A stretch of DNA of 64,000 bases from Chloroflexota bacterium. GTDB taxonomy: Bacteria > Chloroflexota > Dehalococcoidia > Lucifugimonadales > Lucifugimonadaceae. Position 1 is the stretch's first letter; each line of letters opens with the position of its first letter. The stretch lies in assembly GCA_013204555.1 (NCBI GenBank), contig JABMNO010000033.1, positions 62,001 to 126,000 of the forward strand, given 5' to 3'. The notes beneath the pieces were generated by a model that ran no database searches, was not told where the DNA came from, and saw only the letters and a list, made by a program, of their open reading frames with translations. Of the stretch, positions 17,737 through 27,000 are shown piece by piece. The position numbers were made by a program, and so were the translations under genes.

Positions 17737-19836
17737 CTACGCCTCTTCAAACGTGAGGATCAGGTTGTTCAGCTCGTCCCGGTGAATCCGGGCGTCGGGC
17801 GGCACAACCGTGGTGGCGTCGTACTCATCAACAATTATTGGCCCGGATGTTGCTTGTGACCCAATGTCTGCTCGCCCTACCACCGGGGTTGAGAGCAGTC
17901 CGTGAACCGGCCCGAAGTATGCCTCCCTATGGGTTCGCTTTTCACCAGTGATTACTTCAGTGACGCCTGCGGGATCTTCTTCTGACGGGAAAACGACGAG
18001 GTATCTGATGTTGACGATTTCAACCGGTTCTGCGTCAGAGCGGTGTCCGTAAGTTCGGTCGTGCTCTTCATGGAATCGTTCCACGGTCTGTTGGAACCCC
18101 TCGCTGGTGATCTCATCTCCCCCACCAAAATTTACTGACAACTCGTAACCCTGTCCGCTGTATCGCAAATCAGCCAGAGCGGTCCATGTGCCCTGACCAG
18201 GATCTTGATCCTCTTCAAGCAATGATCGAGTCGCAGTCTCGCGTAACCGCCCGTAAGCACCGGCAAGTTCTTCGATCTCCAGCTCGGCCACCTTCCGGAA
18301 CAGGGTCTGAACAAACCTGTACGCCGGTGCCGCAGTGAGCAGGCCGAATGCTGAGAATAGTCCCGGCGAAGGCGGAATGATTACGGTGCGGATTCCAAGC
18401 GAACGAGCGATGCCAGCGGCGTGAATTGGTCCGCTCCCGCCAAATGCCAGCATAGCGAAATCTCGTGGGTCGCGGCCGCGATAGGTCGTCACTGCCTTGA
18501 TCGCTCTGATCATCGAGACATTCGCTATCTCGTAGACGCCATGTGCCGCGTCCAGTGCGGATATCTGGAGTGATTGAGCTACTGACTTCTCAATCGATTC
18601 AACCGCCTTGTCCCGGTTGAGCGTAATCACACCACCGGCCAGGGCCTGCGGGTTGATGTAGCCAAGGGTGACGTTGGCATCCGTGACGGTTGGGTCAACG
18701 CCGCCAGTCTCATAGCAGACCGGACCGGGACTGGCCCCCGCCGAATCGGGACCAACTTTCAGGGCCCCGCCTAAGTCGATGCGCACGATACTGCCACCAC
18801 CCGCGCCAACTTCTGCGATATCGATCACCGGCAACTTCAAGGCGTGCCCGCGGCCCTTGACCAGAGCGCTTGAGAGGGAGATTCCAGCGCCCACCTCATA
18901 TTCGGTAGTCAGAGCAGGTTCGCCACCTTCCACCATCGACGCTTTTGCGGTTGTGCCGCCCATGTCGAAGGTAATCAGGTTGTCGAACCCGGCCTGTCTT
19001 GCCAGATATGCGCCACCTACCACTCCGGCGGCTGGACCGGACTCTATGATGTGCGAAGGCTTGGCTGCTGCGGCCGCGTCTGACATCACCCCGCCGTTGG
19101 ATTGCATGATTCTGATTGGCGCGCCAATGTCTGCCGATTGAAGCTGGTCGGCTAGCGATCTCAAATAGGTTGCCACCACTGGGCCTACGTAGGAGTTGAT
19201 GACGGTGGTGCTTGTGCGCTCGTACTCCCGTATCTCAGGCAATACCTCTGACGAGACGGACACAAACAGGTTCGGAAACCTCCGCCTGACCTCTTCCGCC
19301 AATTGTGATTCATGGTCGAAGTTGCGATATGAGTTGAGCAAGCAGATCGCTATCGCCTCGATGCCTTCTTCTGCAATGCGATCGAATCCCATCTCAGCCG
19401 AGGACATATCGAGCGGGATCAATACCGAGCCATCGGCATCTATGCGCTCATCCACCTCAAGGCGGTACCGGCGGCGAACGAGTGGTGGGGGAGGGGTGTA
19501 GTCGAGGGAGAACAGTTCAGGAATCCTGAGCCGTCTCAACTCAAGCACATCTCGGAATCCTGCTGTGGTAATCAGCGCTGTACGCGCACCCTTGTTTTCA
19601 AGGATTACGTTTGTGGCGACCGTAGTGCCATGGACGATCTCGCCGATGGCACTTCCCGCTTCGCCCATCTCAGCCAGTATTTCTTCGATACCGGAGACGA
19701 TGCCCACCGAGTAGTCATCAACAGTGGAACTGACCTTTCGGGTCACCGTTCTACCGTCAGGAGTTACAAGGACCACATCAGTGAACGTACCGCCGATATC
19801 GGCCCCAACGCGATAACCCGGATTGGACTCTGTCAT
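17737..19836 (-). CDS. hyuA: Hydantoinase/oxoprolinase A subunit
   Basis: The 699-residue protein has the HyuA actin-like ATPase fold: VGADIGGTFTDVVLV at the N-terminus, IVHGTTVATNVILENKGA near 85, IRIMQSNGGVMS, FDMGGTTAKASMV with the second phosphate-binding loop, GGGSIVRID and LAFGGSGPIHA. It uses ATP to activate the cyclic amide that HyuB then opens. It is the first gene of the operon hyuA, deacylase, hyuB, alcohol dehydrogenase. ATG start. The upstream terminator at 19952-19987 separates it from the DUF5679 gene, so its promoter should lie in the roughly 115 bases between. Confidence 0.92.
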   Translation of the reverse strand: MTESNPGYRVGADIGGTFTDVVLVTPDGRTVTRKVSSTVDDYSVGIVSGIEEILAEMGEAGSAIGEIVHGTTVATNVILENKGARTALITTAGFRDVLELRRLRIPELFSLDYTPPPPLVRRRYRLEVDERIDADGSVLIPLDMSSAEMGFDRIAEEGIEAIAICLLNSYRNFDHESQLAEEVRRRFPNLFVSVSSEVLPEIREYERTSTTVINSYVGPVVATYLRSLADQLQSADIGAPIRIMQSNGGVMSDAAAAAKPSHIIESGPAAGVVGGAYLARQAGFDNLITFDMGGTTAKASMVEGGEPALTTEYEVGAGISLSSALVKGRGHALKLPVIDIAEVGAGGGSIVRIDLGGALKVGPDSAGASPGPVCYETGGVDPTVTDANVTLGYINPQALAGGVITLNRDKAVESIEKSVAQSLQISALDAAHGVYEIANVSMIRAIKAVTTYRGRDPRDFAMLAFGGSGPIHAAGIARSLGIRTVIIPPSPGLFSAFGLLTAAPAYRFVQTLFRKVAELEIEELAGAYGRLRETATRSLLEEDQDPGQGTWTALADLRYSGQGYELSVNFGGGDEITSEGFQQTVERFHEEHDRTYGHRSDAEPVEIVNIRYLVVFPSEEDPAGVTEVITGEKRTHREAYFGPVHGLLSTPVVGRADIGSQATSGPIIVDEYDATTVVPPDARIHRDELNNLILTFEEA

Positions 19837-19951
19837 TTAGAAGTGACCTCTCGCCACGATTCAATTCCAGTCATATTTATGGCGAGGGTGATTATCGTCC
19901 GCACTGGGAGCGGAAACAACCTGCCCAGAATCTGATTTCCAGAATCTTGGT

Positions 19952-19987
19952 TAAAAAGAATGAGACCCACGTTTAAGTGGGTCTCAT
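19952..19987 (-). terminator. Rho-independent terminator after the DUF5679 gene
   Basis: A perfect 11-bp stem (ATGAGACCCAC with GTGGGTCTCAT, loop of six bases, 19960-19987) followed on the reverse strand by TCTTTTTAA. It is a strong intrinsic terminator for the mini-protein gene and insulates the hydantoinase operon. Confidence 0.85.
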
Positions 19988-19997
19988 GCGAGATGAA

Positions 19998-20025
19998 TCA
20001 CCGGGGGCATAAGGCCCCCCGGTGA
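19998..20025 (-). terminator. GC-rich hairpin after the DUF5679 gene
   Basis: Ten-bp stem TCACCGGGGG with CCCCCGGTGA and an eight-base loop, 13 bases after the mini-protein stop. It has no T tract, so it may pause or stabilise the transcript ahead of the true terminator next to it. Confidence 0.55.
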
Positions 20026-20038
20026 ACGGACGAAGAGT

Positions 20039-20179
20039 TTAGCTCTTGCCGATCTTGAACATCTTGGTGCCACACTCCGGGCAGATGCCTTTTGTGGCCG
20101 GGCGACCGTTCTTCATAGTGGTCTGCTCCGGGCTCTTCATCTCACGCTTGGTCTTGCACTTCATGCAGTAGGCTTCCAT
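20039..20179 (-). CDS. DUF5679 zinc-ribbon mini-protein
   Basis: A 46-residue protein starting MEAYCMKCKTKREM, with CxxC at residues 5-8, TMKNGRPATKGICPECG in the middle (CxxC at about 33-36) and ending KMFKIGKS. The two CxxC pairs form a zinc ribbon. The sequence matches the DUF5679 family found in Chloroflexota and Actinomycetota; function unknown, though the basic character fits nucleic-acid or ribosome binding. GGAG lies six bases before the ATG, and two hairpins follow the stop, so it is a well-defined monocistronic gene. Confidence 0.92.
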   Translation of the reverse strand: MEAYCMKCKTKREMKSPEQTTMKNGRPATKGICPECGTKMFKIGKS

Positions 20180-20582
20180 AGCAATCTCCGAATTTCAGGC
20201 ACGCCCTTTGGTCTGGCTCAGGGCTTCTGCCGCAATCCCTCCTGAGCCGGGAGGAACCATACGTGTCGCAACTGATCTCGTGATCAGCTAATCAATCGTT
20301 ATGGCAATCCAATAGGGCTGTCAACAGGGAATACGATGAAATCGCGCATTAACCAGCACGAGTGATTCGAGTTCATTCGCCTCGTAAACGCCGAAAACCC
20401 TCGTATTACCGTAGGTAAGAGGCCTGAGCGGGGACATTTATGATGATTCTGAACCCTCTCAAGTACGGCACTGTCTTGTGATCATGCCTGTGGAGTGTTT
20501 CCCAGCTAACCCAGCAGAGATGGCGCGATCGTGATCAATCCCATCTGCGGGGAAACTTGCCAAAATAGAGCTGTCTTACGCT
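20180..20582. other. Intergenic region upstream of DUF5679
   Basis: About 400 bases with no supportable gene; only very short ORFs of under 20 codons occur. The part nearest the DUF5679 gene holds its candidate promoter. The rest, beyond about 20330, is the space after the E1 beta stop, and I see no clear terminator there. Confidence 0.6.
20296..20324 (-). promoter_or_regulatory. Candidate sigma-70-type promoter for DUF5679
   Basis: On the reverse strand a consensus TTGACA (20319-20324) is followed by CATAAC at 15 bases or TAACGA at 17 bases. The -10 match is poor, but the -35 hexamer is perfect and it lies about 120 bases upstream of the start codon with no gene between. Confidence 0.35.
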
Positions 20583-21566
20583 CTAACCCATCGTGTGCTT
20601 GACGGCATTGATTACGCGTTCAGGAGTCGGATACACGAGCGGCTCCAGGGCTGGTGAGTACGGCACGTTGACCTGCTCTGCCGCAACTTTCATGATCGGC
20701 GCCTGAAGAGACCAGAACGCCTCTTGTGCCACGATGGAGGAGATCTCACTCGCGGCGCTGCAAACCTCGTGCGCTGGATCCACGACTACCAGTCGACCGG
20801 TCTTCTCAACAGACGTCAATATCGTTTGCTTGTCCAACGGGACAAGAGTCCGAGGGTCGATGATCTCGATCGAGATGCCCTCCTGTTCAAGTACTTTGGC
20901 CGCGTCCTCGGCGTGAGCTACGCCTCCCGCTATGCCAACAACAGTGCAGTCGGTCCCTGCGCGGACGATACGCGCCTCACCGAACGGCACAAGTAGCTCA
21001 CCACCGGGAAGGTCTTCGTTTGCCGGCACCTCACCGCGAGAACTGATAGCAATGCCATCTTCAAATATCAGGCAAGGGTTGTTGTCGCGTACGGCCGTTT
21101 TCATCAAACCTTTGGCGTCATACGGATTGGTAGGGCAAATAACTTTTAGGCCCGGCGTGCTCATGAATATGTTGTAGTTGCGGTCGGAGTGGTGCGCCGC
21201 CGCACCCCTTGCGTAGAACATCCGAGCACGCCACGTGACTGGGAGCGTTGCCTGGCCACCAAACATGTACCGCATCTTGGCGGCCTGGCTGATCATCTGG
21301 TCCATTCCCACCCAGAAGAAACTGGTTACGGTCTCAACAATTGGCCGCTGACCAACAAGTGACGAGCCGATAGCCGCTCCGAAGAAGCCATTTTCTGAGA
21401 GAGGGGTGTCGATTACCCTGTCGTCTCCGAAAATCGCATGGAGTCCAGCACTGGCGCCATAAATTGATGCGCGGATGTCTTCGCCCATCAGGTAGACGGC
21501 CTCATCCCGCTCCATCTCTTCTCGTGTGGCCTCCGCTATGGCGGCCATGTAGGTCATGATTGGCAT
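20583..21566 (-). CDS. 2-oxoacid dehydrogenase E1 component, beta subunit
   Basis: The 327-residue protein is a transketolase-like E1 beta: YLMGEDIRASIYGASAGL, VIDTPLSENGFFGAAIG with the Glu that activates thiamine diphosphate, AKMRYMFGGQATLPV, and the C-terminal IEIIDPRTLVPLD and VVDPAHEVCSAASEI. It pairs with the alpha subunit encoded 49 bases upstream. Together they decarboxylate a 2-oxoacid (pyruvate, acetoin type or branched chain) and pass the acyl group to a lipoyl E2. No E2 or E3 is next to them, as in many acetoin or pyruvate-type operons that borrow E2/E3. ATG start. Confidence 0.9.
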   Translation of the reverse strand: MPIMTYMAAIAEATREEMERDEAVYLMGEDIRASIYGASAGLHAIFGDDRVIDTPLSENGFFGAAIGSSLVGQRPIVETVTSFFWVGMDQMISQAAKMRYMFGGQATLPVTWRARMFYARGAAAHHSDRNYNIFMSTPGLKVICPTNPYDAKGLMKTAVRDNNPCLIFEDGIAISSRGEVPANEDLPGGELLVPFGEARIVRAGTDCTVVGIAGGVAHAEDAAKVLEQEGISIEIIDPRTLVPLDKQTILTSVEKTGRLVVVDPAHEVCSAASEISSIVAQEAFWSLQAPIMKVAAEQVNVPYSPALEPLVYPTPERVINAVKHTMG

Positions 21567-21615
21567 GGTGTTTTTCTCTATTTGATCCGGTGGTTGGGGT
21601 GGCTATATCGCGGGA

Positions 21616-22587
21616 TCAGGCCCACATGTCTTCAAATAACTCTTGTGGCTCTGGGTACGGGCTGTTCCTCGCGAACACGAGTGCTGCCGCTACGTCAGCA
21701 CGAGCGCGTGCCTGGACTGCGTCGCATTCTTCGCTGGTAGCTACTGCGGTAGACGTGAGCGCTTTTTCGTGCAGTTGTATCGGATCGCGCTTCCGCCACT
21801 CATCAACTTCTTCGTCGCTTCGGTACGGGCTATCCCGAACTTTTTCTAGGCCAAGCGAATGGTCTTCAAACCTGTAAGTTAGTGCCTCTATCAGCGTTGG
21901 CCCCTCACCGGCCCGAGCCCGCTCAACCGCCTGTAGAGTCACTTCATAAACGGCGATAGCGTCCTGACCATCTACCAGCACTCCCGGCATGTTGTAAGCG
22001 GGTGCGCGGTCGGACACGTGGTCAACTGAGACAGAGTTTTTGTACGAGGTCGTTATCGCGTACTGATTGTTCTCGCACAGGAATATCACTGGGAGGTTCC
22101 ACAGCGACGCCATGTTCATGGACTCATGGCAGGCGCCCTGATTGGACGCCCCATCGCCAAAGAAAACCATTGAGACAAAGTCTTTGCGTTGCTGCTTCGC
22201 TGCCAGCGCTGCGCCTGTAGCAATTGGGACAGACGAGGCGACAATTCCAGACTCGCCCAGAATTCCAATGGAGAAGTCCGCCAGGTGCATTGAGCCACCC
22301 TTGCCCTTGCAGTAGCCACCACTTTTGCCAAGAAGTTCCGCCATCGCGCCGTTAAGATCGCCACCTTTGGCAATTGGGTGGCCGTGGCTTCGGTGGTTGC
22401 CCGCTATGTAATCGGTGTCTCGCAGGGCGGCGCATGCACCCACCGCTACGGCCTCTTCACCGATGTAGGGATGGGCGGGACCCTGTAACTCTCCGGAAGA
22501 GTGGATTTCGATTACTGCTTCTTCAAAAATGCGGATACGCCACATGCGTTCGAGCATTTGCATGAGTGCGGCTTTTTCTGGCGGCAT
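21616..22587 (-). CDS. 2-oxoacid dehydrogenase E1 component, alpha subunit
   Basis: The 323-residue subunit carries the thiamine-diphosphate motif GDGASNQGACHESMNMAS and CENNQYAITT near residue 165-205, plus GGSMHLADFSIG with the family His and LTYRFEDHSLG near the C-terminus. It matches pyruvate/acetoin-type E1 alpha (PdhA/AcoA). It precedes the beta gene on the same strand; both are probably one transcript that starts in the 215-base space shared with the divergent phosphoesterase gene. ATG start, normal length. Confidence 0.9.
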   Translation of the reverse strand: MPPEKAALMQMLERMWRIRIFEEAVIEIHSSGELQGPAHPYIGEEAVAVGACAALRDTDYIAGNHRSHGHPIAKGGDLNGAMAELLGKSGGYCKGKGGSMHLADFSIGILGESGIVASSVPIATGAALAAKQQRKDFVSMVFFGDGASNQGACHESMNMASLWNLPVIFLCENNQYAITTSYKNSVSVDHVSDRAPAYNMPGVLVDGQDAIAVYEVTLQAVERARAGEGPTLIEALTYRFEDHSLGLEKVRDSPYRSDEEVDEWRKRDPIQLHEKALTSTAVATSEECDAVQARARADVAAALVFARNSPYPEPQELFEDMWA

Positions 22588-22802
22588 GGTTCTCCTTCTG
22601 GGCCATCGATAGATCGATCAGGCCGGGGTGCGGGCAGTATAAACCTCGGTCCACTGGTTTGCTCTTTCTCCCAGGCCTCATGGGACTGCTGTGAATGCAC
22701 ATTGGCTGCACTTACGAGATCGCGTACGGTATTCTTGCCACCTAAGGATTGGTGCTCTGACCTGAGACATTTCAATAAAGCCCCAACCATAAAGACGGAA
22801 AC

Positions 22803-23642
22803 ATGTCATTTAGCTTCATACAACTCGCGGATACTCAGTTCGGCATGTCCGCAGGTCTGAGCGGCAAGTCAGACGATGAGATTGCCGCGTTTGCAGCGCG
22901 TGGCCTAAAAGTCAATAAAGAGCCAAAATTCGAGGGGTTCGCACCTGAAACCCAAGCGTTTGAAGAGGCCATAAAGCAGGCCAATGAGCGCAAGTCTGAG
23001 TTCGTCGTCGTATGTGGGGACATGATCAACAACCCCGAGAGTTCAGACGAACGCGACGAGTTCATGAGAATCGCTTCTCAGCTCAATGATGACATCCCCA
23101 TGTACTGGATCGCGGGCAACCATGATGTTGCGGCGGACACCGTTACCCCAACTCCCGCCAGCGTGGCCGCATATCGCCAGCACTGGGGCGATGATTACTA
23201 TTCATTCCAACATGGTGATGCGTCATTTATTGCGCTAAATACAAGTGTGATGGATCATCCCGAGCACGTAATCGGCGAGTCGGAATCCCAGATGAGCTTT
23301 TTGAAAGCGGAACTTGAGGCGGCGAAGAAACGGGACGCCTCGCAGATCATTGTGTTCACGCATTACCCGCTTTTTCTGGAGTCGTCTCACGAAGAAGACA
23401 CCTACTTTTCGGTCAGGCGTGAACATCGGATGCCTGTGCTTGGGCTACTTCAGGAGTACGGTGTTTCAGCCGTTTTCGCAGGCCACTGGCATCGGAATAA
23501 CTACGCCCAGCATGATGGCATGCTAATGGTGGCAACTGGCGCGGTTGGCTATCCCCTCGGAGACGATGACTCTGGATACAGGGTGGTCGACGTGAACGAT
23601 GACCAGATATCTCACAATTACTATGAGTTTGGTTTCAGGTGA
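22803..23642 (+). CDS. Calcineurin-like metallophosphoesterase, CPPED1 type
   Basis: The 279-residue enzyme starts SFIQLADTQFGM, where the first metal motif is D-x-Q rather than D-x-H. The other motifs are standard: VVCGDMINN, WIAGNHDV, VFTHYPLF and FAGHWHRNNY. The D-x-Q variant together with YRQHWGDDYYSF is the pattern of CPPED1-like phosphoesterases, which in animals dephosphorylate proteins such as AKT. A protein or small-molecule phosphatase role is therefore possible here, but not shown. It heads the forward-strand run leading to the zinc-finger and cyclase genes; 51 bases separate it from the next gene. Confidence 0.88.
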   Translation: MSFSFIQLADTQFGMSAGLSGKSDDEIAAFAARGLKVNKEPKFEGFAPETQAFEEAIKQANERKSEFVVVCGDMINNPESSDERDEFMRIASQLNDDIPMYWIAGNHDVAADTVTPTPASVAAYRQHWGDDYYSFQHGDASFIALNTSVMDHPEHVIGESESQMSFLKAELEAAKKRDASQIIVFTHYPLFLESSHEEDTYFSVRREHRMPVLGLLQEYGVSAVFAGHWHRNNYAQHDGMLMVATGAVGYPLGDDDSGYRVVDVNDDQISHNYYEFGFR

Positions 23643-23693
23643 TGAACTCAGCATCAATTCAAGACATTCTTTGGCATTTCAAAAGGATTTAAG

Positions 23694-23957
23694 ATGACGG
23701 ACTCCAATTGCACACATATGGACCAGATCAAAGAAGTCACTCCAAGCGCGGACGGCTGCGAAGAGTGCCTCAAGACGGGAGATGAGTGGGTCAATCTCCG
23801 GCTCTGCATGTTCTGCGGCAAGGTTGGTTGTTGCGATAATTCAATCAACAAACACGCCACGAAGCACTGGAATGAAAGCGCCCACGCGATCATCAAATCC
23901 CACCAGCCAGGCGAATCCTGGATGTGGTGCTACGCAGACGAAATGGGCTTGGACTAA
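23694..23957 (+). CDS. UBP-type zinc finger protein
   Basis: The 87-residue protein is a single UBP-type zinc finger: C6, H8, C22-x2-C25, C38-x2-C41, C46, H54, H58, H64 and H70 give the ligands, in the frame CMFCGKVGCCDNS followed by spaced histidines. In eukaryotes this finger binds the C-terminal GG tail of free ubiquitin. Bacterial copies often accompany thioredoxin-reductase-like flavoproteins. The eukaryotic binding partner is absent, so it may recognise another C-terminus or a reductase domain. GATTTAAG leaves a weak ribosome site before the ATG. Its neighbours on the same strand are the cyclase and the receiver-flavoprotein. Confidence 0.9.
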   Translation: MTDSNCTHMDQIKEVTPSADGCEECLKTGDEWVNLRLCMFCGKVGCCDNSINKHATKHWNESAHAIIKSHQPGESWMWCYADEMGLD

Positions 23958-24054
23958 CTGAACCCGTACCGGGGAGCCACTGATAGATGACGCCGCAAAT
24001 CAATGATTTAGACGGGATGACTGTTCATCCCCGTAAAAGTTTGGCCTCCGCAAG

Positions 24055-27000
24055 ATGATCTGTTCATCTTGTTCAACTGAAAACCCGGCTGGTGCAAAAT
24101 TCTGCATGTCCTGTGGAACTGCACTGGCGCAGGGCTGTGCCGGCTGCGGTGTGGAACTGCTGCCCGGCGCCGGTTTCTGTCACCACTGTGGAACAAAATC
24201 CGGTGAAGCCCCGACCGCCGCAAGTCCCGCACCGCCACAGGTAGCGCCGCCGGTACCTACACCGCCGGCTCAGCCAAATACTCAGGTGGCCCGCTACATC
24301 CCGGACGAGTTGAAAGGGAAACTTGAAACAGTTCGAAGTTCTCGCGGGATGGAGGGAGAACGTCGCATAGTCACCATGCTCTTCTGCGACGTACAGGGCT
24401 CTACTGCCGCGGCAGAGCGTCTTGATCCTGAAGAGTGGACTGAGATCATGAATGGTGCGTTTGAGCACCTTATTGCCCCTGTGTACCAGTTCGAAGGCAC
24501 AGTTGCCCGTCTTATGGGCGATTCCATACTGGCATTCTTTGGCGCTCCAATCGCCCATGAAGACGACCCCGAGCGCGCGATACTGGCGGGTCTTGAGATT
24601 CTGGAATCAATCCAGCCGTACCGGAAAGAGATGACCAGCCGCTGGGATCTCGATTTCAATGTTCGAGTTGGTATCAACACCGGCCTGGTGGTGGTTGGAG
24701 CCGTCGGCTCTGACCTGCTGGTGGAATACACAGCGCTTGGCGATGCTGTAAATCTGGCTGCCCGCATGGAGCAGACGGCTTCTCCGGGCACGATTCAGAT
24801 AGCAGACAACACATATCGGCTCGTGGCGCCGCTGTTCGAGTTTGAGGATCTTGGCGGAATTGAAGCCAAGGGTAAAAGTGAACTCGTACAGTCATATCGC
24901 GTCATAGCGCCGAAGGCTGAGCGAGGTATTCTCCGGGGTATTCAGGGTCTCGATTCCCCGCTCGTTGGCCGAGACGCGGAATTCAGCGATCTGAACGCGG
25001 CGGTGCAAAAACTGGCAAGTGGTCAGGGTCAGATCTTCTCTGTGATGGGCGAGGCCGGACTGGGCAAGTCACGGCTGATCTCTGAACTCAAGCAGAAGAT
25101 CAATGCTGAGGGTACGACCGGAGTGGGGTCCGATGGGACGCAGGCAGCAGTCAATTGGTGCGAAGGCCGCTCTTTGTCCTATGAGTCAGGCATACCGTAT
25201 GCGCCGTTCAAAGTCTTGTTGGAGGATTGCCTTGGTATTTCCGGCGATCTGGCTGAAGAACAAAAGTACGAGGTAATCCAATCCAGGCTTGCAACTTTGG
25301 CCGGCGATGAAGAGGAAAACCTGACTCCCTATATTGCAAACGTGCTTGGCATCCCCTCGCCGCCAGATGCACTTGAGAAGATCCGGTATATGATGCCGCC
25401 TGAACTGCGGGAATCTGTATTCAACGCCCTCGTCAATTTCTTTGAGTATCTGGCGATGAAGCAGCCAGTGATACTCATGTTTGAGGATGTCCATTGGATT
25501 GATCCAACGTCCAAGGAGCTATTGGAGCGCCTACTTGGCGTCACCGAGCGCGCATCGCTGATGGTCCTCTGTGCATTCCGTCCGTGGAGAGACGAACCCG
25601 CATGGGAGATTCATGAGTTAGCCCTCCGGGATTACGGTCACAGGTACGGATCAACAACTCTGAATCCTCTGGACGGTAACGACGCCAGGAAACTTGTATC
25701 CCACCTCCTGGCAGTTGATGATCTTCCCGAGCGAGTTCGATCGATGATCTTGCAGCAGTCTGAAGGCAACCCTTTCTTTCTTGAAGAGGTGATTCGCTCT
25801 CTGCTCGACGCCGGGATAGTCATTCGAGAGGGTGATCACTGGATCGCTACTCGTGAAATTGAAACTATCTCTGTGCCGGAGACTTTGACCGGAGTGATCA
25901 CTGCCCGTTTTGATCAATTAAGCGATCAAGCGAAGAGAGTCGCTCAACTGGCATCGGTAATCGGCCGTGAGTTCGGTTTCAACGCCCTCTCAGAGCTGTA
26001 TGACATGGACAGCGACCTGGATGGGATTCTGGTCGATCTGCAACGACGTGAGCTCGTCCGCGAGATTCGCAGGATTCCTGAACGTGAGTATAGATTCAAG
26101 CATGCCTTAACTCAGGACACCATCTACAACTCAGTCCTATTGAGTCGTCGGCGTCAGACCCACCGAAAACTTGCAGAGTGTATTGAGCGCCAGGCCCCTG
26201 ATAAGTCATCTGATATCGCCCGACACTACTTGGATGCCGGTGAACAGGTCAGCGCGTTGCCGCATCTTGTGGCAGCGGGCGAAAAGGCCTTCGGAGCCTA
26301 TTCGCATGCCGAAGCTGTAACGAATTTTCAGCGTGCTCTTGAGATTCTGGAGTGGCACCCGGACCCAGGGCTACACCGTCGTGCGTTTGAAGGTCTTGGA
26401 GGCTCATTTACGTTCACCGGTAGGCTCCCGGAGTCTGTTGCAGCGTATGAACAGATGCTTGGTGTAGCGACTGACTCCGGCAACGCATCCATGCAGATAT
26501 CGGCCTACAACAAACTTGGTTTCGTAACTGGTGTGATCATGGGTCAAACTGAGAAGGCTGAGAACTATCTGGCCTTAGGATCAACAATGGCCACCGAGAT
26601 TTCTGACTATCCAGGACTCGCTGAATACCACATCACAGAATGCTACTTGCGTACTGCGTCGGGCGACTTGGATGGGGCGAAAAATCACCAGACGGACGCG
26701 CGTGAGCTCGGATCCGAGCAGGGATTCGAAGTCGCGAGGCTCTTTGGCCTGTCCCATTACGCGAATACCCTCGCGTACACGGCTGACTTTGATGACTCAT
26801 ACAAAGCTGCGGAAGTAGCCAGAGACGCCGCTCAGGAAGTGGGAAACCAGCAGTATTTGGCGGAAGTCCTGGGTCACACTATTCCTCTCAATCACATGCG
26901 GAATGGCGAACTTGAGCGCGCCTACGACATTTCAGCCAGTGGACTTGAGATCGCACAAAAAATTGGTGCGACGGCAGAGATTTCCATAGCAGCGTTCACC

